Positions 8,048-16,402 are shown, counted from the stretch's first letter. The stretch: 38,757 nucleotides of DNA from an uncultured Acidobacteriia bacterium (GCA_903907865.1 CAIVPR010000012.1:1-38757); one strand, 5' to 3'. The notes: generated by a model from the sequence alone, not told the origin. Numbers and translations: made by a program.

Positions 8048-9276
8048 GTGAACGGGCGCACCGTGGAAGCCGCAGACATCTTCCGCAAGGGCGAAACGGA
8101 CTTCCTCGCGCAAATGGGGACACACCCTCGACCCGCAGCAAAGAAGAGCCTTCGAGGCCATCCGCGACTGCCGCACGGCCGCGCTCGGAGGCCACAAGGA
8201 CAAGTGCGACGGGTGCGGGTACCGGACTCCGTCCTACAACTCGTGCCGGAACAGACATTGTCCAAAGTGCCAATCACTTTCACGGGCGAGGTGGCTGGAG
8301 GACAGGGCCGCGGAACTGCTGCCTGTGCCGTATTTCCACGTCGTTTTCACGCTTCCGGCCAAGATCGGAGCACTCGCGCTCCAGAACGGGCGCACGGTCT
8401 ACCGCATCCTGTTCCGCGCGGCGTCGGAAACGCTGCTCACCATCGCGGCCGACCAGAAACACCTCGGCGCGTCCGTCGGATTCCTAGCCGTGCTGCCAAC
8501 TGCGAGCGCAGAAGTAGTGCCGTACTTATCCCCGGATGCGCCCGGCATCGGTTTATGCTCCTGGTCAATGGGGCCAGACACTGCAGCTACACCCGCACCT
8601 GCACTGCGTCGTCCCCGGAGGCGGAATCGGACCGGACGGAACGTGGGTGTCCTGCCGGGATTCGTTCTTCCTCCCGGTCCGGGTTCTGGGCCGCGTGTTC
8701 CGGGGCAAGTTCCTGTCATACCTCGGAAAGGCCTTCCGCAAGGGCAAGCTGCAGTTCCACGGCGAAATGGCGGGACTGGCGAAACCGGCGGCGTTCGACG
8801 AACTCCGCCGCGGCGGCGCAAGGACCGAATGGGTTGTATACGCCAAACCGCCGTTCGGCGGGCCGGAACAGGTGCTGAAGTACCTGGCCCGCTACACGCA
8901 CCGGGTGGCCATCTCCAACCGGCGGCTGCTCTCCATGGAGGACGGCAGGACCACGTTCGAATGGAAGGACTACGCCGGGGGCAACAAGACACTGACCATG
9001 ACGCTCGAGACAACGGAGTTCATCCGGCGGTTCCTGCTGCACATCGCGCCAGTCGGGTTCATGCGCGTCCGGCAGTTCGGATTCCTTGCCAACAGGGTGC
9101 GGCGGGAGAGACTGGCGCAATGCCGGAAACTGGTCGGTGCCGTCGCGCCGTCGCGTCTTGAAGGGGAATCGAAAAAGGAACGCGGACTATGCCCGGTCTG
9201 CCGCACCGGCCACATGGTCATCGTCGAGCGGCTGGCACCGGCAGCGCCCCCGCCCGCATACAAGGACTCCCCATGA
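8048..9276 (+). pseudogene. IS91-family transposase, frameshifted and interrupted
   Basis: The pieces together give a full IS91 rolling-circle transposase: an N-terminal E-A-A-D-I-F-R start, a four-Cys zinc finger (C-D-G-C...C-R-N-R-H-C-P-K-C), the HUH motif H-P-H-L-H-C-V-V-P-G-G and the catalytic-Tyr region Y-L-A-R-Y-T-H-R-V-A-I-S-N-R. The frame changes near 8112, consistent with loss of two bases, and again at about 8496-8565, where ~70 bp foreign to the family lies between F-L-A-V-L and the Q-W-G-Q-T-L-Q-L-H-P-H segment. The gene starts 8 nt after the recombinase stop, as in complete modules. It should be inactive. Confidence 0.88.
8496..8565. other. ~70-bp insertion inside the IS91 transposase
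   Basis: Similarity to IS91 transposases stops after F-L-A-V-L (codon ending 8495) and resumes at C-A-A-T-G-G (8566) in a different frame. The intervening segment has no recognised content. The ends are judged by where the family sequence breaks. Confidence 0.5.
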
Positions 9277-9782
9277 AGGAACCCCGACCGGATTCCGCCG
9301 ACCCGTGCAAGCCTTCGTTGAGGCGGAAGGAGATCCCGGCCCACCCGGTGGCCAACGCTCAAAGACCCCTCCGAAACGACGGCCAAACCGATCAAACCCG
9401 CACGGGACCGCCTCCCCCAACCCGATCCTCACGTTGGAAACCGTTCCGCCGGCCGCCCGCCAAGCGCACTCCGTGAACCTGAAAACGATTCAATACCCAT
9501 AGAGCACGGTCCGGCTCAGTTCAATGCATTCTATCCGCAACGCTTCCGGGTCGATTCCATCCCGTCCCCCGGCATCGTGGCCGGAAGCATCGCGGATAGA
9601 ATCCTCTTCATTACCCGCCGAAAGCGGGCGGGGAAGGGCCCCGACGGGGCCGGGTCGCCGGACATAAAGGACGTTATGTTGTATCGCGGGAGCTGTGATA
9701 CCGTCATGTTCGAATGCCGGATTCCTTTTCACAACGCCACGGCCTCGCTGGCCCTCCGTCGGGAACTCTCTTCCGGGATGAG
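9277..9782. other. Gene-free stretch after the IS91 remnant
   Basis: No coding region can be supported. It contains repeat B copy 1 (9496-9640). The part before the repeat is probably the terminal noncoding part of the transposon, but no end sequence was recognised. Confidence 0.5.
9496..9640. repeat. ~145-bp palindromic repeat B, copy 1
   Basis: Closely similar, in the same orientation, to 10528-10674. It contains an inverted repeat of 22 nt: attctatccgcaacgcttccgg (9528-9549) against 9581-9602, matching at 20 of 22 positions. The two copies flank the AbiJ-like gene. Confidence 0.85.
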
Positions 9783-10505
9783 ATGCCGGTGAGCTTCCGC
9801 AGGTTTCTGATTGATCTCCCCCATGCTCACGCTGGCGTCAAGATTCACGAAGTGCACAAAGTGACCTGCGACGTCCTGCAGAAGTGGCCGGACGAACGGT
9901 CGCCCTACTACGACTACAAACCGAACATCCAAAACTGCGAGTGGTTTCACATTTGCGATATCATTGAAGGCCTTTTTACTGTCCTTTACCGCAACCACTC
10001 GTTTCCATATGCGTTCGTCGAAGCGATAAACGATGCCTTTGTCGCACAGAACATTGGCTGGCAACTGAACAACTACGGAAAGGTCGTGACGCGAGGAAAT
10101 GAAGCGTTCGAGGCCACCCTAAAGACTTCCGTCGCAGTATTGGAAACTAACAGCAAGCCAACAGCAGCGGCACACATCATGTCTGCGCTCAGAGCGCTTT
10201 CAACACGGCCAACAGCCGATACAAGCGGCGCGGTGGCACACGCAACCAATGCAGTCGAGTGCGTCTTGGGCCAGATAACCGGTCAAGCCATGACGCTCGG
10301 CAAATATCTAGACAAGCATTCCCGTCTATTTCATCCGGCGCTCAAGAAGGGTCTCGATGGGATCTACGGCTACGCGTCAGATGAAGGAGCCCGTCACGGA
10401 AAAGAGGGCACGCAGCCAACTAGGGAGGACGCAGAATTCGTATTGGCCGTCTGTGCCGCTACCTGCACGCTCCTAATCAGAAAGGAGGAACAGGCTGGGA
10501 AGTGA
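9783..10505 (+). CDS. AbiJ-NTD4/HEPN-like putative abortive-infection protein
   Basis: A 240-residue protein from ATG 9783; the frame is open upstream but that part overlaps sequence near the repeat. The N-terminal half (W-F-H-I-C-D-I-I-E-x-L...F-V-E-A-I-N-D-A-F...I-G-W-Q-L-N-N-Y-G-K-V-V-x-R-G) resembles AbiJ N-terminal domain 4. The C-terminal half (H-A-x-N-A-V-E-C-V-L...L-Y/I-Y-G-Y-A-S-D-E-G-A-R-H-G) resembles the helical HEPN-like C-terminus of such proteins, with R-H as candidate RNase residues. Proteins of this type are linked to phage defence by RNA cleavage. Base composition is visibly more AT-rich than nearby core genes, and direct repeats flank the gene. Family call is moderate. Confidence 0.72.
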   Translation: MPVSFRRFLIDLPHAHAGVKIHEVHKVTCDVLQKWPDERSPYYDYKPNIQNCEWFHICDIIEGLFTVLYRNHSFPYAFVEAINDAFVAQNIGWQLNNYGKVVTRGNEAFEATLKTSVAVLETNSKPTAAAHIMSALRALSTRPTADTSGAVAHATNAVECVLGQITGQAMTLGKYLDKHSRLFHPALKKGLDGIYGYASDEGARHGKEGTQPTREDAEFVLAVCAATCTLLIRKEEQAGK

Positions 10506-10527
10506 ACCGGATTTGCGTCCGATAAAA

Positions 10528-10674
10528 CCCATTGAACACGGTCCGGCTCGTTCAATGCATTCTATCCGCAACGCTTCCGGGTCGGTTCCCTCCCGCCTCC
10601 ACGGCATCGGGGCCGGAAGCATCGCGGATAGAATCCTCTTCACTACCAGCCGAAAGCGCCGAGCAGGGAAGGGC
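10528..10674. repeat. ~145-bp palindromic repeat B, copy 2
   Basis: Direct copy of 9496-9640 with scattered differences. The internal inverted repeat has arms 10559-10580 and 10613-10634. A short outer palindrome, cattgaac/gttcaatg, is intact here but degraded in copy 1. The copy ends in gggaagggctttt. Confidence 0.85.
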
Positions 10675-10786
10675 TTTTCTGGCGAGCTGGTTCCGTGCCT
10701 TATTGGCTGGGTTTGTAGGCAGCTCGCGCCGCTGCCCTCGGCTGGGTCGCTAATGGCTGTCGGACCTGCCGGGATGGTCGCCCCTT

Positions 10787-11107
10787 CTATTTCAGACTTG
10801 CGCCGCATGAGCCACATTGGACCAAGGACCGACGCCTAGACAATACAACGCCTGGCCACGCTAGACAAATGACAAAAGCTGCCGTTACACCAAGCCACGG
10901 CAAGGACAACTCGAGGGCAAGTTTCAGAGGTAAACCGCCGCTTAAAGCTCCCTCAGCCATCCAGAAGCAAAAGGAGCCACCAACTGCTGCCACTGCAATG
11001 AGAAGGAACCCCGCGATGCGAGCGATGAAAGAACGGCCCCGCTCGCTCCGAACGAGAGCTTGAGATCCACAAGAGCTGCAAGAGGCTACGGTACGGGCGC
11101 TGCTCAT
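10787..11107 (-). CDS. Small two-pass membrane protein with flanking CxxC motifs
   Basis: A 106-residue protein. An N-terminal C-S-S-C (residues 10-13) and a C-terminal C-G-S-C (about 98-101) bracket two hydrophobic helices at about 27-50 and 64-90. The cysteine pairs could together form a cytoplasmic zinc ribbon while the helices span the membrane. No named family was recognised, and there is no clear ribosome-binding site before ATG 11107. The balanced topology and paired cysteines argue that it is real. Confidence 0.65.
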   Translation of the reverse strand: MSSARTVASCSSCGSQALVRSERGRSFIARIAGFLLIAVAAVGGSFCFWMAEGALSGGLPLKLALELSLPWLGVTAAFVICLAWPGVVLSRRRSLVQCGSCGASLK

Positions 11108-11402
11108 GGGACGCAGGTTAACACACCATGGCCGACGGTGTTGGCAAGCCGCCTTGCATCGACTTTTACCGCATCACAAAGGATGTTCTTATGCGTTACC
11201 CGGCGCTGAGTCTGGGCTCGTTCCCCGACGCACGACGCCATGGACCGACCGCCCCTCCCGGACTCCATCACCAACCCAAAAAATAAATCCCGTCCCCCTC
11301 CTAACCCCAACATTTAAAACGCCTAACCACCACTCCGCACCCGCCTTCCCACCCGCCCAAGAGTTCGTTTTCCACCCCCTCCATCGCTACAATCAACCCG
11401 CG

Positions 11403-12299
11403 ATGACAACCACGCCCCAAAACACCCACCGCCCCCGCACCGCCAGTGAAAGAAGCGCCGCCCAGATCGCCGCCTCCCGCGCCAACGGTGCCAAATCCCG
11501 CGGCCCCAAGACCCCGGAAGGCAAGGAGATCTCCGCCATGAATGCCCTCCGCCATGGCTGCCTCGCCAAGCTCACCGTCATGAAGGGAGAGGACGAGCGC
11601 GGTTTCATGCAACTCTCGGCCAACCTCATCCACGCCTTCCACCCCACCGACGAGCACGAGTGCAACCTCGTCGAGACCATGCTCATCTGCATGTGGCGCC
11701 GCAACCGCGCCCTCGCAATGGAAACCGCCGGCATGTCCCTCGTCGTCCTCAAACAGGCGGGCATCACCCCTGTGACCCCGGATCCCCTCAACCCGCACGA
11801 TACCTTCTCCGTCGCCTTCAAGGGCTTCATCACCAACCCCGCCGAAAGCCACGCCCTCGAACTCCTCCACCGCTACGAGGCCCGCCACACCCGCGCCTAC
11901 GAACGCGCAGCCAAGAGCCTCGACGCCTACCGCAAAGAGCGCCAAACGAACCCGAGCCCCTACGATCTCCCCGACCCCGAGCCGGACCCGGCACCGGACG
12001 CACCAACAACCCAACCACAAATCCAGCCAAACGAACCCGAGCCCCCTACCCAACCCGATTCACCCGTTGTGGGGCAGCCATTTTTGGCTGCGGCGGCCTT
12101 TCCAGGCAGCCGTGACCGTACATCCGACAGCGCCAGCCCTTCCACTCCCGCGCCAACCCAACCACAAAATCAGCCAAACGAACCCGAGCACCACCCCCGC
12201 CAACCCCTGAACCGCCGCGAGCGCCGCCAGCTCAAATGGCAAAAAGCCCATCCGAAACATGTCCCAACCGCGCCGAATCCACGGAGCCAGCCACGATGA
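11403..12299 (+). CDS. 'ANGAKSRGP' family protein with proline-rich tail
   Basis: A 298-residue hypothetical protein from ATG 11403; the frame is open further upstream, but that part reads as non-protein. The N-terminus holds the conserved S-R-A-N-G-A-K-S-R-G-P-K-T-P-E-G-K stretch followed by N-A-L-R-H-G, which marks a large paralogous family of unknown function common in acidobacteria. A helical middle (about residues 60-175) follows, then a Pro/Asn/Gln/Glu-rich disordered tail. The tail contains two near-identical 35-bp direct repeats (12008-12042 and 12155-12189) separated by a small palindromic element. The basic motif could bind nucleic acid, but no function is known. Confidence 0.78.
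   Translation: MTTTPQNTHRPRTASERSAAQIAASRANGAKSRGPKTPEGKEISAMNALRHGCLAKLTVMKGEDERGFMQLSANLIHAFHPTDEHECNLVETMLICMWRRNRALAMETAGMSLVVLKQAGITPVTPDPLNPHDTFSVAFKGFITNPAESHALELLHRYEARHTRAYERAAKSLDAYRKERQTNPSPYDLPDPEPDPAPDAPTTQPQIQPNEPEPPTQPDSPVVGQPFLAAAAFPGSRDRTSDSASPSTPAPTQPQNQPNEPEHHPRQPLNRRERRQLKWQKAHPKHVPTAPNPRSQPR
12063..12120. repeat. Mini palindromic element within the proline-rich tail
   Basis: A short segment with the perfect hairpin gcagcca-tttt-tggctgc (12074-12091) lies between the two 35-bp direct repeats. It encodes V-V-G-Q-P-F-L-A-A-A-A-F-P-G, unlike the Pro/Gln tail on either side. Boundaries are approximate. Confidence 0.5.
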
Positions 12300-12355
12300 C
12301 GCCTCGTTCTGGCGACAGCGCTCGGATCATTCCGAGGCGCAATTCGGATCTAATT

Positions 12356-12464
12356 GGTCGCGTCGCTCGCTCACCGGTTGATTCAGCCGAGCCGCGACCG
12401 CGAGGGAGCGTTTGTTCAGAGAACCGGAAACCCGCCATCGCGCTACCAACCGCCGTTTCTTACG
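12356..12464. repeat. Dispersed hairpin repeat, copy 2
   Basis: The 38-bp core is at 12380-12417. The upstream arm ggtcgcgtcgctc (12356-12368) pairs with gagccgcgacc of the core, with a 2-nt bulge. After the core, similarity to copy 3 continues with gagaaccg-aaa and ccgccgtttctta. It is intergenic. Confidence 0.75.
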
Positions 12465-12586
12465 TTCACTGCCTTCGAACACTGCAAAGAGCAGCGGTCT
12501 TCGACCGACATGCGGTCTGTCGGGGTGTCGTGTGAGGCCAAGAAACCATTGCTAGGTCCTTACTTTCTTGTCAGGGGGCGGTTGTG

Positions 12587-13042
12587 TCAGCTCCGACGCG
12601 CCCCGAGCATGGTTAGCAGATGATCCAAGGCAATCCTCTCTTTTCGGATTCGCTTCCACGATTCGAACGCTGCGCTGGCAAGCTCTATGCTGCGGATGAC
12701 GTCGGTCCGCGACCAGATTCTGCCGGTGTCGTAGTCGGCAGACTGCCGGTCCTGCTGGAGCTGTGCAAAGGAGTCCACCACAATTTTCAGATCAGCCTCG
12801 GCCGCGATTGTCAGATCCGGCCTGAAACTCGCATCACGCATCTTCTGGTGGCTGAACATTCGGGCGAGCCGTGCCCTCTGGTCCTTCGGCTTCCAGTTCA
12901 AAACAAAATCGGTTGTCAGCAAATGGAAGAGGGCATAGTAGGCGGTCGAAACGGCCCGTCGCTGGCTCGACTGCCTAGGTTTGGTGCCGCCCCTGCTGGC
13001 GAGATGCCTGGCATCCTTGAGCAGATCGTCTGGGAATGCCAT
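12587..13042 (-). CDS. HEPN-domain protein of a two-gene pair
   Basis: A 151-residue helical protein. The stretch S-x-R-R-A-V-S-T-A-Y-Y-A-L-F-H-L-L (about residues 26-42) is typical of HEPN domains. R136-I-A-L-D-H141 near the end fits an R-x4-H RNase motif, although its position is unusual. HEPN proteins often act as RNases in toxin-antitoxin or defence pairs. The gene starts 3 nt after the stop of its partner, so the two are co-translated. HEPN membership is likely; toxicity is inference. Confidence 0.8.
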   Translation of the reverse strand: MAFPDDLLKDARHLASRGGTKPRQSSQRRAVSTAYYALFHLLTTDFVLNWKPKDQRARLARMFSHQKMRDASFRPDLTIAAEADLKIVVDSFAQLQQDRQSADYDTGRIWSRTDVIRSIELASAAFESWKRIRKERIALDHLLTMLGARRS

Positions 13043-13045
13043 CCG

Positions 13046-13357
13046 TTAGGCCCAGGCTTTCTCCCGCAGCACTGCTTGTTCCGAGACAGTTCTAAAGTTG
13101 TGGTACGGGAACAATCCCATGGTCGCGAAGTCGAACCGTTGGCCCAACTGCCCGATCACCGTATTCGCGGTATCCATGAGCCTCCGTGCACCGGCGTCAT
13201 CGGACAAGAGGATGCGGAAGAATATCGCCCAGTCGCCCGACCAGTCGGTTCCGACCTCATAGTTGATTCGCACAACATCGGGCAGAAGCGCCTGCTCGAC
13301 CTCTGCAACCCCAGCTTTGATGTCCGTTTGGTGAACCACCGCGACAGGCACGTACAT
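13046..13357 (-). CDS. Partner of the HEPN protein, family of unknown function
   Basis: A 103-residue protein from ATG 13357, which has AGGA about 10 nt upstream; an open frame reaches 13462 but runs through a hairpin. It shows the conserved I-N-Y-E-V-G-T-D-W-S-G-D-W-A-I-F-F-R-I-L-L-S-D and ends in a F-R-T-V-S-E-Q-A-x-L-R-E-K-A-W-A tail. I recognise this as a small family usually paired with a HEPN protein. An antitoxin role is plausible from the pairing and order, but the biochemistry is unknown. Confidence 0.75.
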   Translation of the reverse strand: MYVPVAVVHQTDIKAGVAEVEQALLPDVVRINYEVGTDWSGDWAIFFRILLSDDAGARRLMDTANTVIGQLGQRFDFATMGLFPYHNFRTVSEQAVLREKAWA

Positions 13358-13425
13358 AGACTCGAATCCTGTTTTCAGCGTACAGCTTTTCCCGTGTTGG
13401 CTGCAAGTCTTACACGATTCCGCTC

Positions 13426-13464
13426 CCATGCTGCGGGGCGTCGTCACGGCACCCCGCAGCATGG
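13426..13464 (-). terminator. Perfect hairpin after the VioB-like gene
   Basis: A 13-bp perfect stem (ccatgctgcgggg/ccccgcagcatgg) with a 13-nt loop lies 8 nt beyond the stop of the leftward VioB-like gene. It lacks a T-run in either direction. Most likely it ends or protects that transcript. Confidence 0.55.
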
Positions 13465-13471
13465 CATGTTT

Positions 13472-16228
13472 CTACGTCAGCGACGTCACCAGCCCGGGGA
13501 TCGGCAATTGGAACACCGGCCCGGCCGTGGTCCCGTCGTTCAGGCCCGACGGCGTCTGCATCAACTGCCGGGCGGCGAGGCTGAGCGAGTACATCAGGCC
13601 GACCGTTTCGTTCAAGCGTTCCGGCTTTCCATTGAACGTCGTGTTCAGTGCGTCCAGCAGCGCTTGGTACGTCTGGGCAAACTGCATGCCAAGGACCTGG
13701 GCCCGAGACCCGGTCGGATACGCCGCCAAGTCGGGGTTGTCCATCATCGGCCAGACGCCGTTGGAATCGAAGGCGATCGGCGCACCGGTGTAGGAGAAGC
13801 CGTCCCTATGGACGACGATCCGTCGCCCCGCCACGATTTCGGAGAACTTGTAGTAGTGCGCCAGTTCCTGGTCGGGGTCATCGGGATTGAGCGGTCCAAC
13901 TCCCTCGCCTTGGAGGATGATTTCGTTGATGGCCCGCGTGGCGTCGGCCAGCGACAGGATCGGGAACGCCTCCCCGTCCACCACTTGGTTCTGCAGGTTG
14001 CCGAAGGGCACGTTCAAATCCTCCAGCGCCTGCAGGATTTCGCCGTAGAACCAGCCGATTGTGAACTTGCTCGCGTCGAAGGGATCGTGCGGTCTCACCG
14101 AGCGGCGAACCGGCTCCGCCGTCTTGGCGGGTTGTTCGATCGACATGAAGCATTCGCGGACTTGATCGATGGAGCAACGGCGCAGGCTGACGGTCAGATC
14201 TCCGCGCAAGCCGCCCGGCAGCGAGCCCGGATAGCCGGGGACGAAGCCAGGCTGGCCGATTTGCGGCTTGCCGCCAATCGCGATCAGGATGTTGGCGACG
14301 AGATGCATGTGCAGCATCTCCTCCATCACGATGCCGCGGATCAACTCCGCCACCTCGCCGTTAAAGCCCGGCTTGATGCTGTAAAGCGCGGTCAGGTAGG
14401 GCGGAATCGTGGAGTGCTCGAGTTCGATGGCCGTTTGCAGGGCGCGCTGCAGATCCTCGACGGAATCGAGATTCATGTAGACCGGGTTGTCGAGCCACAT
14501 GCGGAGCATCTTCAGCTTGGGTGCCGAGAGGTCCCGCGTGACCGGCATGTAGTTCGGGTCGGTCTCCTTGGCGCTGAAGACGCGCTTCAAAGCGCTGCGC
14601 TTGGCCAGCACGCTGGCGTAGTTGCCAAGGTCCACGATCGGCTTCATGATCGGGTAGAGGTTGGCGTATTGCTGGAAGATGGGCTGGACGTGCTCGACCC
14701 AATTGGGCTGATCCGGGATCGCGTACTCGTCGAAAACCAGCGCGTTCAGGATTTGGCTCGGATTTTGGACCGAGCCCGCCGCGGGTGCCGTGGTGCCGAT
14801 GCCGTAGGTGATGCCGTAGACTTGGCCGTCAATGTACACGCGGGGGTTTCCGGGATCGCTGGACGTGACGGTGAGCGTTGCCTTGCCGTTCTGGTCCGTG
14901 GTCAAGGTTGTTGGCGACCATGTCAGCGCCGTTGTCGGGGTGCCGACCGGGGGCCCGGAAACCGGCACTCCCTGGTTGATGAATCCTTCCATCAAGGAAG
15001 GATCGAACGCAAGGCTGATCTGTTGGCCGGGTGCCCGTTCGCCGTACTGGGTGACGTAGAAGTCCACCTGGTGGGAACCCGATTTGGGGTCGCCGGGATT
15101 GAAGCGGTAGACATATTGGTCGGCGCGGATGAACTGGCAGGGTGCCGTGGTTTGCGGGTTGACGGCCGCGTCGGAGGCGATTGTGCTGTAGGGTGCGTTT
15201 CCGGTGGGACTGGCGACCACCAGCAGGGGGTTGACCGTCGAGGCCGTCGCTTGGTCGGCAGTGAGTGCCAGCGACGCGATACCCGCAGTGCTCTGGTACC
15301 AACCGACGTTCGGGTCAGGCAACTGCCCCAAAATCTTCAGGTCGGTACCGACTTGCAGGGCGGCATACACATTGCCTTGGGCAGCCAGCGGTCCCCCCGG
15401 CGACGTAGTGGGTATCGTGTTCCCCAAGTCGACGTAGAGGGTGGACCCGGCCAACTGCGCATAGGCTATTCCGTAGCTCTGGTTGTTGGGCAGCGGCCCG
15501 CCCGCGATCTGCCGCCCCAATACGAAGTGGCTTGGCTCCGTGGGATCCTGCAAGCCGATCGACCCAACCACGCGGCCAAACGTGAACGTGGGCGTGCCGA
15601 CCGTGTCGTTCAGTCCGTCAACGTTGAACTTGATGCTGAGTTGTTCGGGATTGGTCTCCATCAACTCCTTGAGAAACCGAGAACCCGCCGTGTTCGACAA
15701 GTTGAGGTGCTCCAGAACGCTCTGGTAGATGGCTCCAAAGAAGGAATCCGGGTGGCCCGCCGGAAAACGGACCCCGATGTCGGCAAAGGCCGCAGTGTGG
15801 AAATCGCCCTCGATTGTGACTCCGGTCGAGGCACCGCCGACCTTGACGCGGAACCCCCAGATTTCGGAAACCATCTGTTGCTCGGGGTCCAGATCGACCA
15901 GCTTGCCCTCTACGCGGTCTGACGTGGCGTTGATCGGGAGGCCGATAACAGGTTCGGCACTGGCGTCGGATACAGTGGTGCCATCCCGGTATGTGGCCGA
16001 CGTCACCGAGCAGTTGAAGAACCGCCAGGCTCCCGTGCCCTTGGGATTCCACCAACCGTCCTGATGTCCGAGATTTCCGGGAGTTGTAAATCCGTCAGGC
16101 GCCCCCGGAAGGTCGTAATTGGGCTGGAAGGTTTGTGTGTCGAAGTGGGCCGGATCGTTATTGACCGTCGAGACGTCCGCTTGAAACTGTCCTGAAAACA
16201 CAAGTCTGGGGGGAACAAGGTAGCTCAT
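13472..16228 (-). CDS. VioB-like protein (ferritin-like iminophenyl-pyruvate dimer synthase family)
   Basis: A 918-residue protein. The first ~560 residues are beta-rich, starting M-S-Y-L-V-P-P-R-L-V-F-S-G-Q-F-Q-A-D-V-S-T-V-N-N. A helical ferritin-like domain follows, with E-L-E-H-S-T-I-P-P-Y near residue 600 and E-E-M-L-H-M-H near 635, which supply the expected metal ligands. This layout matches VioB/RebD/StaD, haem or metal enzymes that couple oxidised tryptophan units in violacein and rebeccamycin synthesis. AGGA stands 10 nt before the ATG. No VioA, VioE or other pathway gene is adjacent, so the substrate is unlikely to be assumed from the family name. A terminator-like hairpin follows. 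Confidence 0.82.
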   Translation of the reverse strand: MSYLVPPRLVFSGQFQADVSTVNNDPAHFDTQTFQPNYDLPGAPDGFTTPGNLGHQDGWWNPKGTGAWRFFNCSVTSATYRDGTTVSDASAEPVIGLPINATSDRVEGKLVDLDPEQQMVSEIWGFRVKVGGASTGVTIEGDFHTAAFADIGVRFPAGHPDSFFGAIYQSVLEHLNLSNTAGSRFLKELMETNPEQLSIKFNVDGLNDTVGTPTFTFGRVVGSIGLQDPTEPSHFVLGRQIAGGPLPNNQSYGIAYAQLAGSTLYVDLGNTIPTTSPGGPLAAQGNVYAALQVGTDLKILGQLPDPNVGWYQSTAGIASLALTADQATASTVNPLLVVASPTGNAPYSTIASDAAVNPQTTAPCQFIRADQYVYRFNPGDPKSGSHQVDFYVTQYGERAPGQQISLAFDPSLMEGFINQGVPVSGPPVGTPTTALTWSPTTLTTDQNGKATLTVTSSDPGNPRVYIDGQVYGITYGIGTTAPAAGSVQNPSQILNALVFDEYAIPDQPNWVEHVQPIFQQYANLYPIMKPIVDLGNYASVLAKRSALKRVFSAKETDPNYMPVTRDLSAPKLKMLRMWLDNPVYMNLDSVEDLQRALQTAIELEHSTIPPYLTALYSIKPGFNGEVAELIRGIVMEEMLHMHLVANILIAIGGKPQIGQPGFVPGYPGSLPGGLRGDLTVSLRRCSIDQVRECFMSIEQPAKTAEPVRRSVRPHDPFDASKFTIGWFYGEILQALEDLNVPFGNLQNQVVDGEAFPILSLADATRAINEIILQGEGVGPLNPDDPDQELAHYYKFSEIVAGRRIVVHRDGFSYTGAPIAFDSNGVWPMMDNPDLAAYPTGSRAQVLGMQFAQTYQALLDALNTTFNGKPERLNETVGLMYSLSLAARQLMQTPSGLNDGTTAGPVFQLPIPGLVTSLT

Positions 16229-16292
16229 GTTGATCGATTCCTGTCCCGATAAAGATATCCGAAAGCCCCCTGGCTGTCAAGGATATTCCCAT

Positions 16293-16400
16293 GCGGTCGT
16301 GGCTCTGTAACAGGCTGATTCAGCCGAGCCGCGACCGCGAGGGAGCGTTTGTTCGGAGAACCGAAAATGCGCCGCAGCACGGTCAAACTGCCGTTTCTTA
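16293..16400. repeat. Dispersed hairpin repeat, copy 3
   Basis: The 38-bp core is at 16317-16354. The arms gcggtcgtggctc (16293-16305) and gagccgcgaccgc (16326-16338) pair at 12 of 13 positions plus a wobble pair. After the core, gagaaccgaaaatgcgccgc and ccgtttctta are shared with the other copies. It lies between two leftward genes. Confidence 0.85.
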
Positions 16401-16402
16401 GG

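Noticed and set aside
9496-9640. Repeat B as a CRISPR-like array or attC integron site
   Set aside because: There are only two copies about 1 kb apart with no spacer periodicity, and no integron integrase or attC consensus was recognised.
12620-15922. A 1100-codon open frame on the plus strand
   Set aside because: It is antisense to the VioB-like gene and the HEPN pair. Its sequence is rich in Arg, His and Gly with no family motif, as expected for the complement of GC-rich coding DNA.
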